Assembly (NCBI GenBank): GCA_902535365.1
Contig: CACATF010000006.1
Coordinates: 1-36,681 of the forward strand
From: an uncultured SAR86 cluster bacterium
GTDB taxonomy: Bacteria > Pseudomonadota > Gammaproteobacteria > Magnimaribacterales > TMED112
Direction: 5' to 3'
DNA length: 36,681 bases
Shown here: piece by piece, positions 17,645-25,810 of the stretch
Layout of the letters: every line of letters begins with the position of its first letter
Position numbering within the stretch: the first letter of the stretch is position 1
Translations under genes and position numbers: made by a program
The notes under the pieces: model-generated
The model's database searches: none
What the model saw: the letters and a program-made list of their open reading frames with translations, nothing else
Told to the model about the DNA's origin: nothing

Positions 17645-18024
17645 CTCTTAAGCTTTATGACTAATGACTCTGATTTAATTTTATTGCCACTTTTAATAAT
17701 TGATACTGATTCAGACAAAATTAAATCATCGTTTTTAATTTCGACCTTTGCAGCTTCACCTTCTATATATTCATACCCGTCAAAAAAACTAATCTTAATC
17801 GGATTTCCAGTTGCATAAAATTCGTCTGTAGACTCAATAACGATCAGCTTATCTGCTTTAAAAGTTACATTTTCGGACTCAAACGAAACATTATCTTCAT
17901 AAATGATCCTATCAATATCGGTATTTATTTCTATTTTATCGGAAGTGATTGAGTACTCTTGTGCTTCAATTAGCCCATTTAAAGAGAAAAGCAATAAAAA
18001 AAATAGATTGAATTTATAAAACAT
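17641..18024 (-). CDS. lptA: LPS transport periplasmic protein LptA
   Basis: LptA forms the periplasmic beta-jellyroll bridge that carries lipopolysaccharide to the outer membrane. From ATG at 18024 it is 127 residues with a signal peptide ending near LIEA, followed by repeated beta-strands typical of the OstA/LptA fold (YSITSDKIEI, VTFKADKLIVIES, YIEGEAAKVEI, IKSESLVIKLK). E. coli LptA is about 185 residues, so this is a short form. Another ATG at 18042 adds six residues; neither has a strong ribosome-binding site and both overlap kdsD. The lptC and kdsC genes that usually sit upstream are missing here. Confidence 0.88.
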   Translation of the reverse strand: MFYKFNLFFLLLFSLNGLIEAQEYSITSDKIEINTDIDRIIYEDNVSFESENVTFKADKLIVIESTDEFYATGNPIKISFFDGYEYIEGEAAKVEIKNDDLILSESVSIIKSGNKIKSESLVIKLKR

Positions 18025-18979
18025 TTGCTTCAAGAATATCATGCATAGATATTATGCCTTTGATCTTTTCTGAATCCTTAACCAACAGATTAAATATTTT
18101 TAGCTCACTCATCATATTGGCAGCCTGTATAACAAGTTTGTCCGAGCTAATGGTCTTAAATTTCCTTGTCATTACTTCCCCAACTAAAACCTTTTTAATA
18201 TCTGTATTTTTCTGAAGACACCTTCTTAAGTCCCCGTCTGAAAATACTCCAATAACATTTTTCTTATCTGTAACTACCGCTAAACCTTGTTTTTTTGACG
18301 AAACTTCTACTATTAAATCAGATAAAGTATCAGTTTTTTTAACACTTGCAGTTTTTGAAATAGGGGTCATCAGATCTTTAACTCTAAGAGTTAATTTCTT
18401 ACCAAGTTTTCCGCCTGGATGTGACTTTGCAAAATCTTCAGCTGTGAATCCTCTAGCTTTTAAAAGTGAAATTGCTATTGCATCACCCAAAGCCAAAGTA
18501 ACAGTAGTGCTTGATGTTGGAGCCAGATCATTCGGACAAGCCTCTTTAGTGACCTTAACCCTTAAATGAACATCTGAAGCTGCTGCAATGGTAGATTTAT
18601 CATCTTCTGTTATTGAGCATAGTTTAATTTTTGAAAATTTAATTGCAGGAATAAGGTCGCAAACTTCTTTACTCTCTCCAGATTTTGAGATTGCCAAGAT
18701 AAGATCTTTTTTTTGTATCATTCCCAGATCACCATGAAGCGCTTCTGCTGGATGAATAAAGAATGAAGGTGTGCCAGTGCTAGAAAGTGTGGCCGAGATT
18801 TTATTTGCTATGTGTCCTGACTTGCCAACTCCCGTTAAAAATATTTTTCCTTTACATTGAAAAATTGCATCACATATTTCTTGAACATTGAAATCTTTCG
18901 AGCTCGAGAAAGACCTCATTTCTTCTAATTCTAATAAAAAAGCTTTTTTTGCTTCTTTTTGGAAATTAATTTTTTTCAT
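18014..18979 (-). CDS. kdsD: D-arabinose 5-phosphate isomerase
   Basis: KdsD converts ribulose 5-phosphate to arabinose 5-phosphate, the first step toward KDO, the inner-core sugar of lipopolysaccharide. The 321 residues hold a SIS domain with GVGKSGHIANKISATLSSTG and the HPAEALHGDLGM motif, then two CBS domains (about 200-320). It is the first gene of the minus-strand kdsD-lptA-lptB-mgtE run and is divergent from mlaC with only 19 bases between start codons. The usual next gene, kdsC (KDO-8-phosphate phosphatase), is absent. Confidence 0.97.
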   Translation of the reverse strand: MKKINFQKEAKKAFLLELEEMRSFSSSKDFNVQEICDAIFQCKGKIFLTGVGKSGHIANKISATLSSTGTPSFFIHPAEALHGDLGMIQKKDLILAISKSGESKEVCDLIPAIKFSKIKLCSITEDDKSTIAAASDVHLRVKVTKEACPNDLAPTSSTTVTLALGDAIAISLLKARGFTAEDFAKSHPGGKLGKKLTLRVKDLMTPISKTASVKKTDTLSDLIVEVSSKKQGLAVVTDKKNVIGVFSDGDLRRCLQKNTDIKKVLVGEVMTRKFKTISSDKLVIQAANMMSELKIFNLLVKDSEKIKGIISMHDILEANVL

Positions 18980-18986
18980 TTCAAAC

Positions 18987-18992
18987 TATAAT
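18987..18992 (+). promoter_or_regulatory. Candidate -10 element for mlaC
   Basis: A perfect TATAAT ends six bases before the mlaC ATG at 18999. If used, transcription would start at or next to the ATG, giving a leaderless message. No convincing -35 hexamer is seen at normal spacing. Confidence 0.4.
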
Positions 18993-18998
18993 CTACAC

Positions 18999-19604
18999 AT
19001 GATACGATTTTTTTTAACCAAATTTTTATTTGTTCTATCTTTTTCATCATTTCTTTATTCTGAAAAAATTCCAGAAATCCATGAATTTATTGATAAGAAT
19101 GCACAATATTTTTTGACAGTAATTAAAGAAGAAGGTTCAACTTATGATAATGAGCCTGAGAAATTTAAAACAAGGTTAAAAAATATTTGGGAACCAATGG
19201 TTGATGTTGGCTTGGTATCCAGGTTAATTCTTTCAAAAGCTTACGCAGGCGCTACACCAGAGCAGATTGTTGCATTTGAAGAGCAGACAAAAAAATTATT
19301 ATTAGATACATACGTTACAACCCTACTTGAATTTGAGGATTACAATCTAGAGACAAATGATGAAATTAAAATTAATAAACGGACATATGAAGTTTCAGTC
19401 AAATTCTTATCTAGCTCTGATTCTTTCATAACAAAATTTAGTGTTTATAAAAATAAGCTAGGAGAATACAAAATAATCAATATAATTATCGATGGAATAA
19501 ACTTAGGGTTAACGTTTCGCAATCAATTTCAAGATAATCTTGCGAATAATAATATGGATTTAGATAAGGCCATAGAAACGTGGGAACCTCTTTACATAAA
19601 TTAA
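18999..19604 (+). CDS. mlaC: MlaC-family phospholipid-binding periplasmic protein
   Basis: MlaC shuttles phospholipid between the outer-membrane MlaA complex and the inner-membrane MlaFEDB transporter. The 201 residues begin with a signal peptide ending near FLYS, followed by family patterns: DVGLVSRLILSKAYAGATPEQIVAFEEQ, the LLLDTYVTTLLEFEDY segment, and the C-terminal YKIINIIIDGINLGLTFRNQF. The start at 18999 is chosen because it begins the signal peptide; the open frame extends upstream into kdsD antisense. The partners mlaF, mlaE, mlaD and mlaB are not here, although in many gammaproteobacteria they lie exactly at this spot. murA follows three bases after the stop. Confidence 0.88.
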   Translation: MIRFFLTKFLFVLSFSSFLYSEKIPEIHEFIDKNAQYFLTVIKEEGSTYDNEPEKFKTRLKNIWEPMVDVGLVSRLILSKAYAGATPEQIVAFEEQTKKLLLDTYVTTLLEFEDYNLETNDEIKINKRTYEVSVKFLSSSDSFITKFSVYKNKLGEYKIINIIIDGINLGLTFRNQFQDNLANNNMDLDKAIETWEPLYIN

Positions 19605-19607
19605 TCA

Positions 19608-20873
19608 ATGGAAAGACTAATTATTAAAGGTGGTAATCAGCTTCATGGGGAAGTGGATTGCTCAGGAGCAAAGAATGCTGGTTTGCCAATTTTGGCATCA
19701 ACAATCTTATTGGATGGTGTTGCTAAGATAGGAAATCTTCCGCATCTTCAAGATATTACTACTATGCTTGAATTGTTGAACTCCATGGGTTCTCACATAA
19801 ATTTTGATGAGAATGGATACATAGAGATCAACTCATCAAATATTGATTTACCAGAAGCAAGATATGAGCTTGTCAAAACTATGAGAGCATCAATTCTGGT
19901 GATGGGCCCATTGGTTGCGAAATATGGAAAAGCAAAGATTTCTCAACCCGGTGGTTGTGATATTGGTTCAAGACCAATTGATTTTCACTTAAGTGGTTTA
20001 GAGAAAATGGGTGCTGAAATTAAATCAGATTCAAAGTACATTTATCTAAAGGCAGATAAGCTTAAGCCAATTGAATTTGAATTTCCGAAAATCTCTGTAA
20101 CAGGCACAGAAAACCTAATGATGGCAGCAGTTTTTACTAAGGGTAAAACAACACTTAAAAATTGTGCAAAAGAACCAGAGGTAGTCGAGCTTGCAAATTT
20201 TCTAAATAAATGTGGTGCTTCAATTCATGGGGCAGGGGAATCCACAATTGAAATTACAGGTGTTGATTCACTAGGAAGTGTGGAATGGGATGTACTTTTT
20301 GACAGGATAGAAGCAGGAACTTACCTGGTTGCAGGAGCTATTACAAATGGCCACATTACAGTCAAAAAAATTGAGCCAAAAACAATACAAGTCCTAACAA
20401 ATAAATTAATTGAGATGGGTGTTCATGTAAGTTACGGAGAAAACTGGGTTGAGGCAGATGCTACATCATCTGAGATCACTTGTGTTGATATAGGTACTGA
20501 ACCCTTTCCTGGCTTTCCAACTGATATGCAAGCTCAGTTCATGGCGCTTAATACCATTGCTACAGGATCGTGCACAATCGAAGAAACAGTTTTTGAAAAT
20601 AGATTTCAACATGTTAGTCAGTTAAGAAAAATGGGAGCTGATATTGTTTTAAGTAAGAACAAAGCTTTTGTAAAAGGTGTTCCAAATCTTGTCGGTTCAG
20701 AAGTAAAAGCTTCTGATCTAAGAGCTTCAGCAAGTCTTGTTTTGGCAGGACTTGTAGGCAAAAACAGAACCCAAATTGATAATATCTATCATATTGACAG
20801 AGGTTATGAATGCATTGAGGAAAAACTTAATAAGCTTGGTGCAGACATAATTAGAGAGCCTGTGGTGTATTAG
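19608..20873 (+). CDS. murA: UDP-GlcNAc 1-carboxyvinyltransferase
   Basis: MurA transfers enolpyruvate from PEP to UDP-GlcNAc, the first committed step in peptidoglycan precursor synthesis. The 421 residues are standard length. The N-terminus GGNQLHGEVDCSGAKNAGLPILA is typical, and the active-site cysteine that fosfomycin alkylates is C117 in QPGGCDIGSRP, so the Cys form rather than the Asp-resistant form is present. It follows mlaC by three bases; ibaG, which often lies between them, is missing. The 3' end overlaps the convergent degS-like gene by 23 bases. Confidence 0.98.
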   Translation: MERLIIKGGNQLHGEVDCSGAKNAGLPILASTILLDGVAKIGNLPHLQDITTMLELLNSMGSHINFDENGYIEINSSNIDLPEARYELVKTMRASILVMGPLVAKYGKAKISQPGGCDIGSRPIDFHLSGLEKMGAEIKSDSKYIYLKADKLKPIEFEFPKISVTGTENLMMAAVFTKGKTTLKNCAKEPEVVELANFLNKCGASIHGAGESTIEITGVDSLGSVEWDVLFDRIEAGTYLVAGAITNGHITVKKIEPKTIQVLTNKLIEMGVHVSYGENWVEADATSSEITCVDIGTEPFPGFPTDMQAQFMALNTIATGSCTIEETVFENRFQHVSQLRKMGADIVLSKNKAFVKGVPNLVGSEVKASDLRASASLVLAGLVGKNRTQIDNIYHIDRGYECIEEKLNKLGADIIREPVVY

Positions 20874-21825
20874 GCCTCTCTTTGGTAACAATTTCTAGCT
20901 TCTTTTCTTCTCCATCTCTAATCACTATAAGCTCAAGAACTTCACCGGGAGATATGCTGTTAACAGAAGCTCTTAGGGTCGACCATCTAGCTTGAGCACC
21001 TTTTATATCAACGATAATATCTCCATCAATTAGTCCACCATCAATTGGTTGCGAGGAAAGAGGCAACTGATTTTGGAAAACATAAATTGCTGGGACTCTC
21101 TCTCCATTCAGATTGAAAAAGCTTCTTCTAAAACTAAAATCACCAATCCACGCTCTACTTACATCTCCATATTTAATTATTTCGTTAGCAATTGATAAAA
21201 CTCTGCTTGATGGTAACGCAAAACCAACACCATCAGATCCCCCTGAGCCAGAGGCAATTAGAGTGCTTAAACCTATTAATTCACCTGCTTCATTAATGAT
21301 TGCACCACCTGAACTACCCAGATTAATTGCTGCATCTGTCTGAATAATATCTAAGTAAGGGTTACCAAAATTTCTACCTGTAGCACTAAGTATTCCTTTA
21401 GAAACAGATATTCCTAGATTGAAGGGATTACCGATAGCATAAACAGTATCACCAATTTTCAAATCATCTGTTGCGGAAAATATTATCGGCCTAAGATTAT
21501 CACCATTAACTTTTAGAACTGCTAGATCAGCATACTCGTCAAAACCAATTAAATTCGCAGTATAAGATTGATCATCAATCTTAATCGAGCTCAAAGACCC
21601 TGATAGCAAATGAAATGCCGTAATTATGTATCCATCTGATGAAATGATTACCCCAGAACCAAACCTTTGGTTTGGATTGTTTGGCTGTGATTCAATTGAA
21701 ACAATTGAGTTGGAAATTTGATCAAAATCAAGAACTTTTTCTGATTTTGCAAAGTTTTGAAAATATACCACTTGAGCGCCAAAAAAAGCACCTAACAATA
21801 ATATTAGAAAAAACAGTTTTTTCAT
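20851..21825 (-). CDS. degS: DegS/AlgW-like trypsin-type serine protease with PDZ domain
   Basis: This is a membrane-tethered HtrA-family protease of the type that starts the envelope stress response by cutting an anti-sigma factor. The 324 residues have an N-terminal membrane anchor (about 3-22), a trypsin-like domain with triad H72 (TAFHLL), D100 (YADLAV) and S172 (GSSGGA), and a single PDZ domain in the last 95 residues. One PDZ and an uncleaved anchor favour DegS over DegP/DegQ. The motif around the catalytic serine is NLGSSGGA rather than the usual NPGNSGGA. It lies beside rplM-rpsI, a common place for degS/algW. No anti-sigma partner is in the window. Confidence 0.9.
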   Translation of the reverse strand: MKKLFFLILLLGAFFGAQVVYFQNFAKSEKVLDFDQISNSIVSIESQPNNPNQRFGSGVIISSDGYIITAFHLLSGSLSSIKIDDQSYTANLIGFDEYADLAVLKVNGDNLRPIIFSATDDLKIGDTVYAIGNPFNLGISVSKGILSATGRNFGNPYLDIIQTDAAINLGSSGGAIINEAGELIGLSTLIASGSGGSDGVGFALPSSRVLSIANEIIKYGDVSRAWIGDFSFRRSFFNLNGERVPAIYVFQNQLPLSSQPIDGGLIDGDIIVDIKGAQARWSTLRASVNSISPGEVLELIVIRDGEEKKLEIVTKERPNTPQAL

Positions 21826-21834
21826 GTTTCAAAT

Positions 21835-21862
21835 CCGCTACCTTTATATTAATATATAGCGG
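21835..21862. promoter_or_regulatory. Inverted repeat between degS and rplM start codons
   Basis: CCGCTA (21835-21840) and TAGCGG (21857-21862) form a 6-base inverted repeat enclosing an AT-rich, itself nearly palindromic centre (TATATTAATATA). It fills the middle of the only 55-base divergent gap here. It could be a protein-binding operator for both promoters, or an RNA hairpin in an rplM leader; sequence alone does not decide. Confidence 0.4.
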
Positions 21863-21880
21863 GTCAACTTTGAGCAAAAC

Positions 21881-22306
21881 ATGAAAACAACAGCAGTAAG
21901 AACTCAAGATATTGAGCAAAAGTGGTACATTATGGATTGTTCTGGAAAAACTCTGGGACGATTATCAGTACAAGTTGCAAATATTTTAAGAGGAAAAAAT
22001 AAACCTGAGTACACACCAAACGCGGATGTTGGTGACTTTGTAGTTTTAGTAAACGCAAAGGATATCAAAGTAACGGGTAAAAAAACTGAAGATAAAATCT
22101 ACTATAGACATAGTGGTTACCCTGGAGGAATAAAGCAGATTTCCTTTAAAGACCAACTTGCCAAAGATCCAGAGAAGATAATTAGAGATTCAGTTAAAGG
22201 AATGTTGCCTAAAAATAGGTTGAATCGACAGATTATCAAGAAACTTAAAGTCTACAGCGATGAGAATCATCCGCATGAGGCACAAAATCCAAAGGAACTT
22301 AAATAA
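21881..22306 (+). CDS. rplM: 50S ribosomal protein L13
   Basis: L13 is an early-binding 23S rRNA protein of the large subunit. The 141 residues match the bacterial family: KWYIMDCSGKTLGRLSVQVA near the start, GDFVVLVNAKDIKVTGKK, YYRHSGYPGG and MLPKNRLNRQIIKKLKVY. It shares one base with rpsI (TAATG), the universal bacterial partnership. A short inverted repeat lies upstream and might be part of its control. Confidence 0.98.
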   Translation: MKTTAVRTQDIEQKWYIMDCSGKTLGRLSVQVANILRGKNKPEYTPNADVGDFVVLVNAKDIKVTGKKTEDKIYYRHSGYPGGIKQISFKDQLAKDPEKIIRDSVKGMLPKNRLNRQIIKKLKVYSDENHPHEAQNPKELK

Positions 22307-22686
22307 TGAGCACAATTTCAGGAAGACGTAAAGAAGCAACTGCAGTAGTCAAGCTATCTAAAGGAAAAGGCATAGTTACAGTTAATAAAAAGAGTATTGA
22401 CGATTACTTTGGCAGAGATGTTGCCAAAATGATAATTAGACAGCCTCTTGTCTTAACTAAACTAGAAGCAAATTATGATATCGATGTTAAAGTCAATGGT
22501 GGTGGTTCTTTTGGTCAAGCTGGAGCGATTAGATTAGCAATTTCAAAAGCATTAGTTGCAGAAAATCCTGATTTAAGAGCAGACCTAAAGAAAGCAGGTT
22601 ACCTAACAAGGGACTCAAGAGTTAAAGAAAGAAAGAAAGTTGGCTTGAAAAAGGCGAGAAAGAGCCCACAATTTTCTAAGAGATAA
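22306..22686 (+). CDS. rpsI: 30S ribosomal protein S9
   Basis: S9 contacts the P-site tRNA through its basic C-terminal tail. The 126-residue protein has GRRKEATAVVKLSKGKG at the start, the GGGSFGQAGAIRLAISKAL helix region and the conserved terminal tail RKSPQFSKR. It directly follows rplM with one shared base. The cytochrome bc1 genes start ten bases later, the order seen in many proteobacteria. Confidence 0.98.
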   Translation: MSTISGRRKEATAVVKLSKGKGIVTVNKKSIDDYFGRDVAKMIIRQPLVLTKLEANYDIDVKVNGGGSFGQAGAIRLAISKALVAENPDLRADLKKAGYLTRDSRVKERKKVGLKKARKSPQFSKR

Positions 22687-22696
22687 AAATATATTA

Positions 22697-23251
22697 ATGT
22701 CTGAAAAAGTAGACCCAAAGAGACGTAAAGCTCTTCTCATAACTTCTGGTGTTATGGGAGCTGTTACCGTTGCAGGCTTCGCCGTTCCTTTCTTGAGTGC
22801 ATGGAATCCAAGTGAAAAAGCAAAAGCAATGGGAGCGTCTGTGAAGTTTGATCTAACAAAACTCGATGCAGGTGCAATGGCAGTTGTAGAGTGGAGACGA
22901 ACACCTATCTTTATTGTTCATCAAACTGAACAAGCTAAGCAAAATTTACCAAAACTTAACGAAAAGATGGTAGATCCAGCTCTTGAAGAAGGTTTACTGC
23001 GTTCATCTAACGATAAATTTTCTGTTCTTAAAGGCGTATGTACTCATCTATCTTGTGCACCTAAATATTACCCAGAAATAGAGCCTAAAGCTTGGGATCA
23101 AGAGTGGCTTGGTGGTTTCTTTTGTCCATGCCATGGTTCTAAGTTTGACTTAGCTGGCAGAGTTTATAAGGGTGTTCCTGCACCAGTTAACCTTGAAGTA
23201 CCTCCGCATACTTTTGAAGGAGATACATTAATTATAGGAGACGCTGTTTAA
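22697..23251 (+). CDS. petA: Ubiquinol-cytochrome c reductase Rieske iron-sulfur subunit
   Basis: This subunit of the bc1 complex accepts an electron from ubiquinol through a 2Fe-2S centre. The 184 residues begin with a twin-arginine-like sequence (KRRKALL at 8-14) and one membrane anchor (about 12-34). The cluster ligands are C115 and H117 in CTHLSC, and C143 and H146 in CPCHGS, with disulfide cysteines C120 and C145. First of petA-petB-petC; petB begins two bases after the stop. Confidence 0.97.
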   Translation: MSEKVDPKRRKALLITSGVMGAVTVAGFAVPFLSAWNPSEKAKAMGASVKFDLTKLDAGAMAVVEWRRTPIFIVHQTEQAKQNLPKLNEKMVDPALEEGLLRSSNDKFSVLKGVCTHLSCAPKYYPEIEPKAWDQEWLGGFFCPCHGSKFDLAGRVYKGVPAPVNLEVPPHTFEGDTLIIGDAV

Positions 23252-23253
23252 TA

Positions 23254-24498
23254 ATGAGTGACAAAAAAAATTCGTTTATGAGCTGGCTAGATAGAAGACT
23301 ACCAGTTACTGAAAATTTAGAAAGACATTTAACAAAACATCCTGTTCCAAAAAAAGTAAATTTCTTTTACATCTTTGGGGCATTGTTAATGGTTGTATTT
23401 ATGGTTCAGGTAGTAACTGGAATATGGCTAATGATGTTTTATACGAACACAGAGGAGGGAGCTTTTGCTAGTGTTGAGTACATCATGCGTGATGTTGATT
23501 ACGGCTGGTTAATGAGATACATGCATAGCACTGGAGCAAGTGCCTTCTTCCTACTAATGTATTTTCATATGTTTAGGGGCTTATTGTATGGCTCTTACCA
23601 AAAACCTAAAGAACTAGTTTGGTTGTTTGGTTGTTTTCTATTGTTCTTATTAATGGCAGAGGGTTTCCTAGGATATGTTCTTCCATGGGGGCAAATGTCA
23701 TATTGGGCTGCAAATGTCATTTTGTCACTTTTTGGAGCTATACCTTTCATTGGTCCTGATTTGCAGGTTTGGATTCAAGGGGATTATGTTTTATCCGGAA
23801 TAACACTATCAAGGTTTTTTGCCTTACACGTTGTTGTAGTGCCACTTCTGATGATAGCACTCGTTGTGTTTCACATTTTCGCACTTCATGAAGTAGGTGC
23901 AGGTAATCCAGAAGGAGTTGATATTGAAAAGCATAGAGATGAGAAAGGAATGCCCTTAGATGGAGCACCATTTCACCCATACAAAACATTTAGTGCATTA
24001 CCTGCAATAGGTATATTTTTTATAGTTTTCTTTGCAATAGTTTTCTTTGCTCCAACTGGAGGTGGATACTTCATCGAAAAACCTAATTTTGAAGAAGCAG
24101 ATTTTTTGAAAACACCTGAACATATTGCACCTGTCTGGTATTACGCACCTTTTTATTCAATATTAAGAGCAGTAACTTTTGGAATACCTTTCTTGGGAAT
24201 AACAAGTAAGTTCTTAGGCTTTATAATTTTTGCAGCAAGTATTGCAATTCTTTTTGTGGTGCCATGGCTTGATAGATCGAATGTTCAAAGCATTAGGTAC
24301 AAAGGGATCTACAGTAAAGTTGCAATGGTTTTATTCGCTGCATCATTTGTGACGCTAGGTTATCTTGGAACGAAGCCAGTTAATGAACTGAGAACCCTAA
24401 TTGCACAAATTTGCACAGTATTCTATTTTGCTCCATTTATTTTGATGCCAATTTATACCAAATATGAAAAAACAAAAGAGGTGCCTGAGAGATTATGA
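23254..24498 (+). CDS. petB: Ubiquinol-cytochrome c reductase cytochrome b subunit
   Basis: Cytochrome b is the integral membrane core of the bc1 complex, carrying two hemes and both quinone sites. The 414-residue protein has about eight membrane segments. The heme-ligand histidines are visible in the second segment (RYMHSTGASAFFLLMYFHMFRG) and fourth (ALHVVVVPLLMIALVVFHIFALHE). The PEWY quinol-site motif reads PVWY here (HIAPVWYYAPFYSILR), a variant of the last steps of the Qo loop. The start has no strong ribosome-binding site; the stop overlaps petC as ATGA. Confidence 0.97.
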   Translation: MSDKKNSFMSWLDRRLPVTENLERHLTKHPVPKKVNFFYIFGALLMVVFMVQVVTGIWLMMFYTNTEEGAFASVEYIMRDVDYGWLMRYMHSTGASAFFLLMYFHMFRGLLYGSYQKPKELVWLFGCFLLFLLMAEGFLGYVLPWGQMSYWAANVILSLFGAIPFIGPDLQVWIQGDYVLSGITLSRFFALHVVVVPLLMIALVVFHIFALHEVGAGNPEGVDIEKHRDEKGMPLDGAPFHPYKTFSALPAIGIFFIVFFAIVFFAPTGGGYFIEKPNFEEADFLKTPEHIAPVWYYAPFYSILRAVTFGIPFLGITSKFLGFIIFAASIAILFVVPWLDRSNVQSIRYKGIYSKVAMVLFAASFVTLGYLGTKPVNELRTLIAQICTVFYFAPFILMPIYTKYEKTKEVPERL

Positions 24499-25193
24499 GA
24501 TTCTTAACAACCTTATTAATTTTTATTACGCTTGATTCTTTTGCTGCAGGTGAGAACAAGTGTGGCAGTCTTGAAAAATGTGACGAATATTCTGCAACAG
24601 TGCATGATACTTATTCACTGCAAAGAGGCTTAGGAATTTACATGAACTATTGCTCCAGCTGTCACACATTGAAAATGCAAAGATGGAATAGGTTGCAAAG
24701 AGATCTTGATATCCCTGAAACAATCCTTCTTGAGGATTTAATTACAACACCAGATACAAAAGCTTCAGACTTTATGTCATTTGGTTTACCAGAAGTGTCG
24801 CCTATAGGTGCACCGGATCTAACACTTAGAACAAGAGTTAGGGGGGAAGATTGGATTTATACTTATCTAAGGACGTTCTATAATGACCCAAATCAACCAT
24901 CTGGAACCAATAACCTGGTTTATGAAGGCACATCAATGCCTAATGTTCTTGCTGGGCTTCAAGGCAGCCAAGAACTTGTTGGGAAGGGAAAATTAAAACA
25001 AACAACACAAGGAACTCAAACAAAAGAAGAATTTGATGAATCTATGAGAGATCTTGTTAACTTTTTAGCTTACGTAGCTGAGCCAGCAAGAGTAACAAGA
25101 GAAAAAAATGGCTTTTTTGTAATTCTATTTTTTATAGTTTTTACAGCAGTAATGTGGTTACTGTATAGAGAATACGCAAAGGAGATTAAATGA
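24495..25193 (+). CDS. petC: Ubiquinol-cytochrome c reductase cytochrome c1 subunit
   Basis: Cytochrome c1 passes electrons from the Rieske centre to soluble cytochrome c in the periplasm. The 232 residues include a signal peptide (about 1-18, ending FAA), the heme-binding CSSCH near residue 53, and a C-terminal membrane anchor (about 205-225, FFVILFFIVFTAVMWLLY). It overlaps both petB and sspA by four bases (ATGA), so all three are likely translated in a coupled way. Confidence 0.95.
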   Translation: MRFLTTLLIFITLDSFAAGENKCGSLEKCDEYSATVHDTYSLQRGLGIYMNYCSSCHTLKMQRWNRLQRDLDIPETILLEDLITTPDTKASDFMSFGLPEVSPIGAPDLTLRTRVRGEDWIYTYLRTFYNDPNQPSGTNNLVYEGTSMPNVLAGLQGSQELVGKGKLKQTTQGTQTKEEFDESMRDLVNFLAYVAEPARVTREKNGFFVILFFIVFTAVMWLLYREYAKEIK

Positions 25194-25810
25194 TTTTTTA
25201 TTCTGAAGAAAAAGGCCATTATAGCCATATGGTTAGATTAGTATTGGCTGAGAAAGATATTTCATGTGAGATTAAGGAATTTGATCCAACTGAAAAACTC
25301 CCAGAGGAATTGCCAACTTTAAACCCTTATAACAAGCTTCCTGTTCTTGTTGATAGGGAAGTCACAATTTATGAGCCAAGAGTAATTCTAGAATATCTGG
25401 ATGAAAGATTTCCTCACCCACCTCTTCTACCAATATACCCAAACAATAAAGCGGAGTGCAGGCTCTTAATTCACAGAATAGAAAAAGATTGGCTACCAGT
25501 AATTGATAAAATGATGAGCCCAAAAATTAGTCAAAAGGAGTTTGATGCACAAAAAAAAGAATTGGTTTCTTTAGTTTCAGGCATTGTTCTTGTTTTAAAA
25601 GAAAAACCATACTTTATGAGCGATGAATTTACACTTGTGGATTGTTATATGAGTGCAATCTTATATAGGCTTCCATACTTAGGTGTCACAACTCCTAATT
25701 CAAAATCATTTGAAAGTTTAAGAAAGTATCAGGAAAAACTGTTTTCTCGACCTAGTTTTGACCTGTCACTAACTGATGCAGAAAGAGATTTAAAGTATTC
25801 TTTTAATTAA
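25190..25810 (+). CDS. sspA: Stringent starvation protein A
   Basis: SspA is a glutathione-S-transferase-like protein that binds RNA polymerase and modifies transcription in starvation and acid stress. The 206 residues show the thioredoxin-like N-domain (SHMVRLVLAEKDI, NPYNKLPVLVDR, YEPRVILEYLDERFPHPPLLP) and the helical C-domain. The place after petABC is the usual gammaproteobacterial one. Its common partner sspB, which delivers ssrA-tagged proteins to ClpXP, is not next to it: the following gene is convergent lpoA, overlapping by eight bases. Confidence 0.94.
   Translation: MIFYSEEKGHYSHMVRLVLAEKDISCEIKEFDPTEKLPEELPTLNPYNKLPVLVDREVTIYEPRVILEYLDERFPHPPLLPIYPNNKAECRLLIHRIEKDWLPVIDKMMSPKISQKEFDAQKKELVSLVSGIVLVLKEKPYFMSDEFTLVDCYMSAILYRLPYLGVTTPNSKSFESLRKYQEKLFSRPSFDLSLTDAERDLKYSFN

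Noticed and set aside
18888-18998. Longer mlaC reading starting inside kdsD
   Set aside because: The upstream residues are antisense to kdsD codons; the signal peptide begins at ATG 18999.
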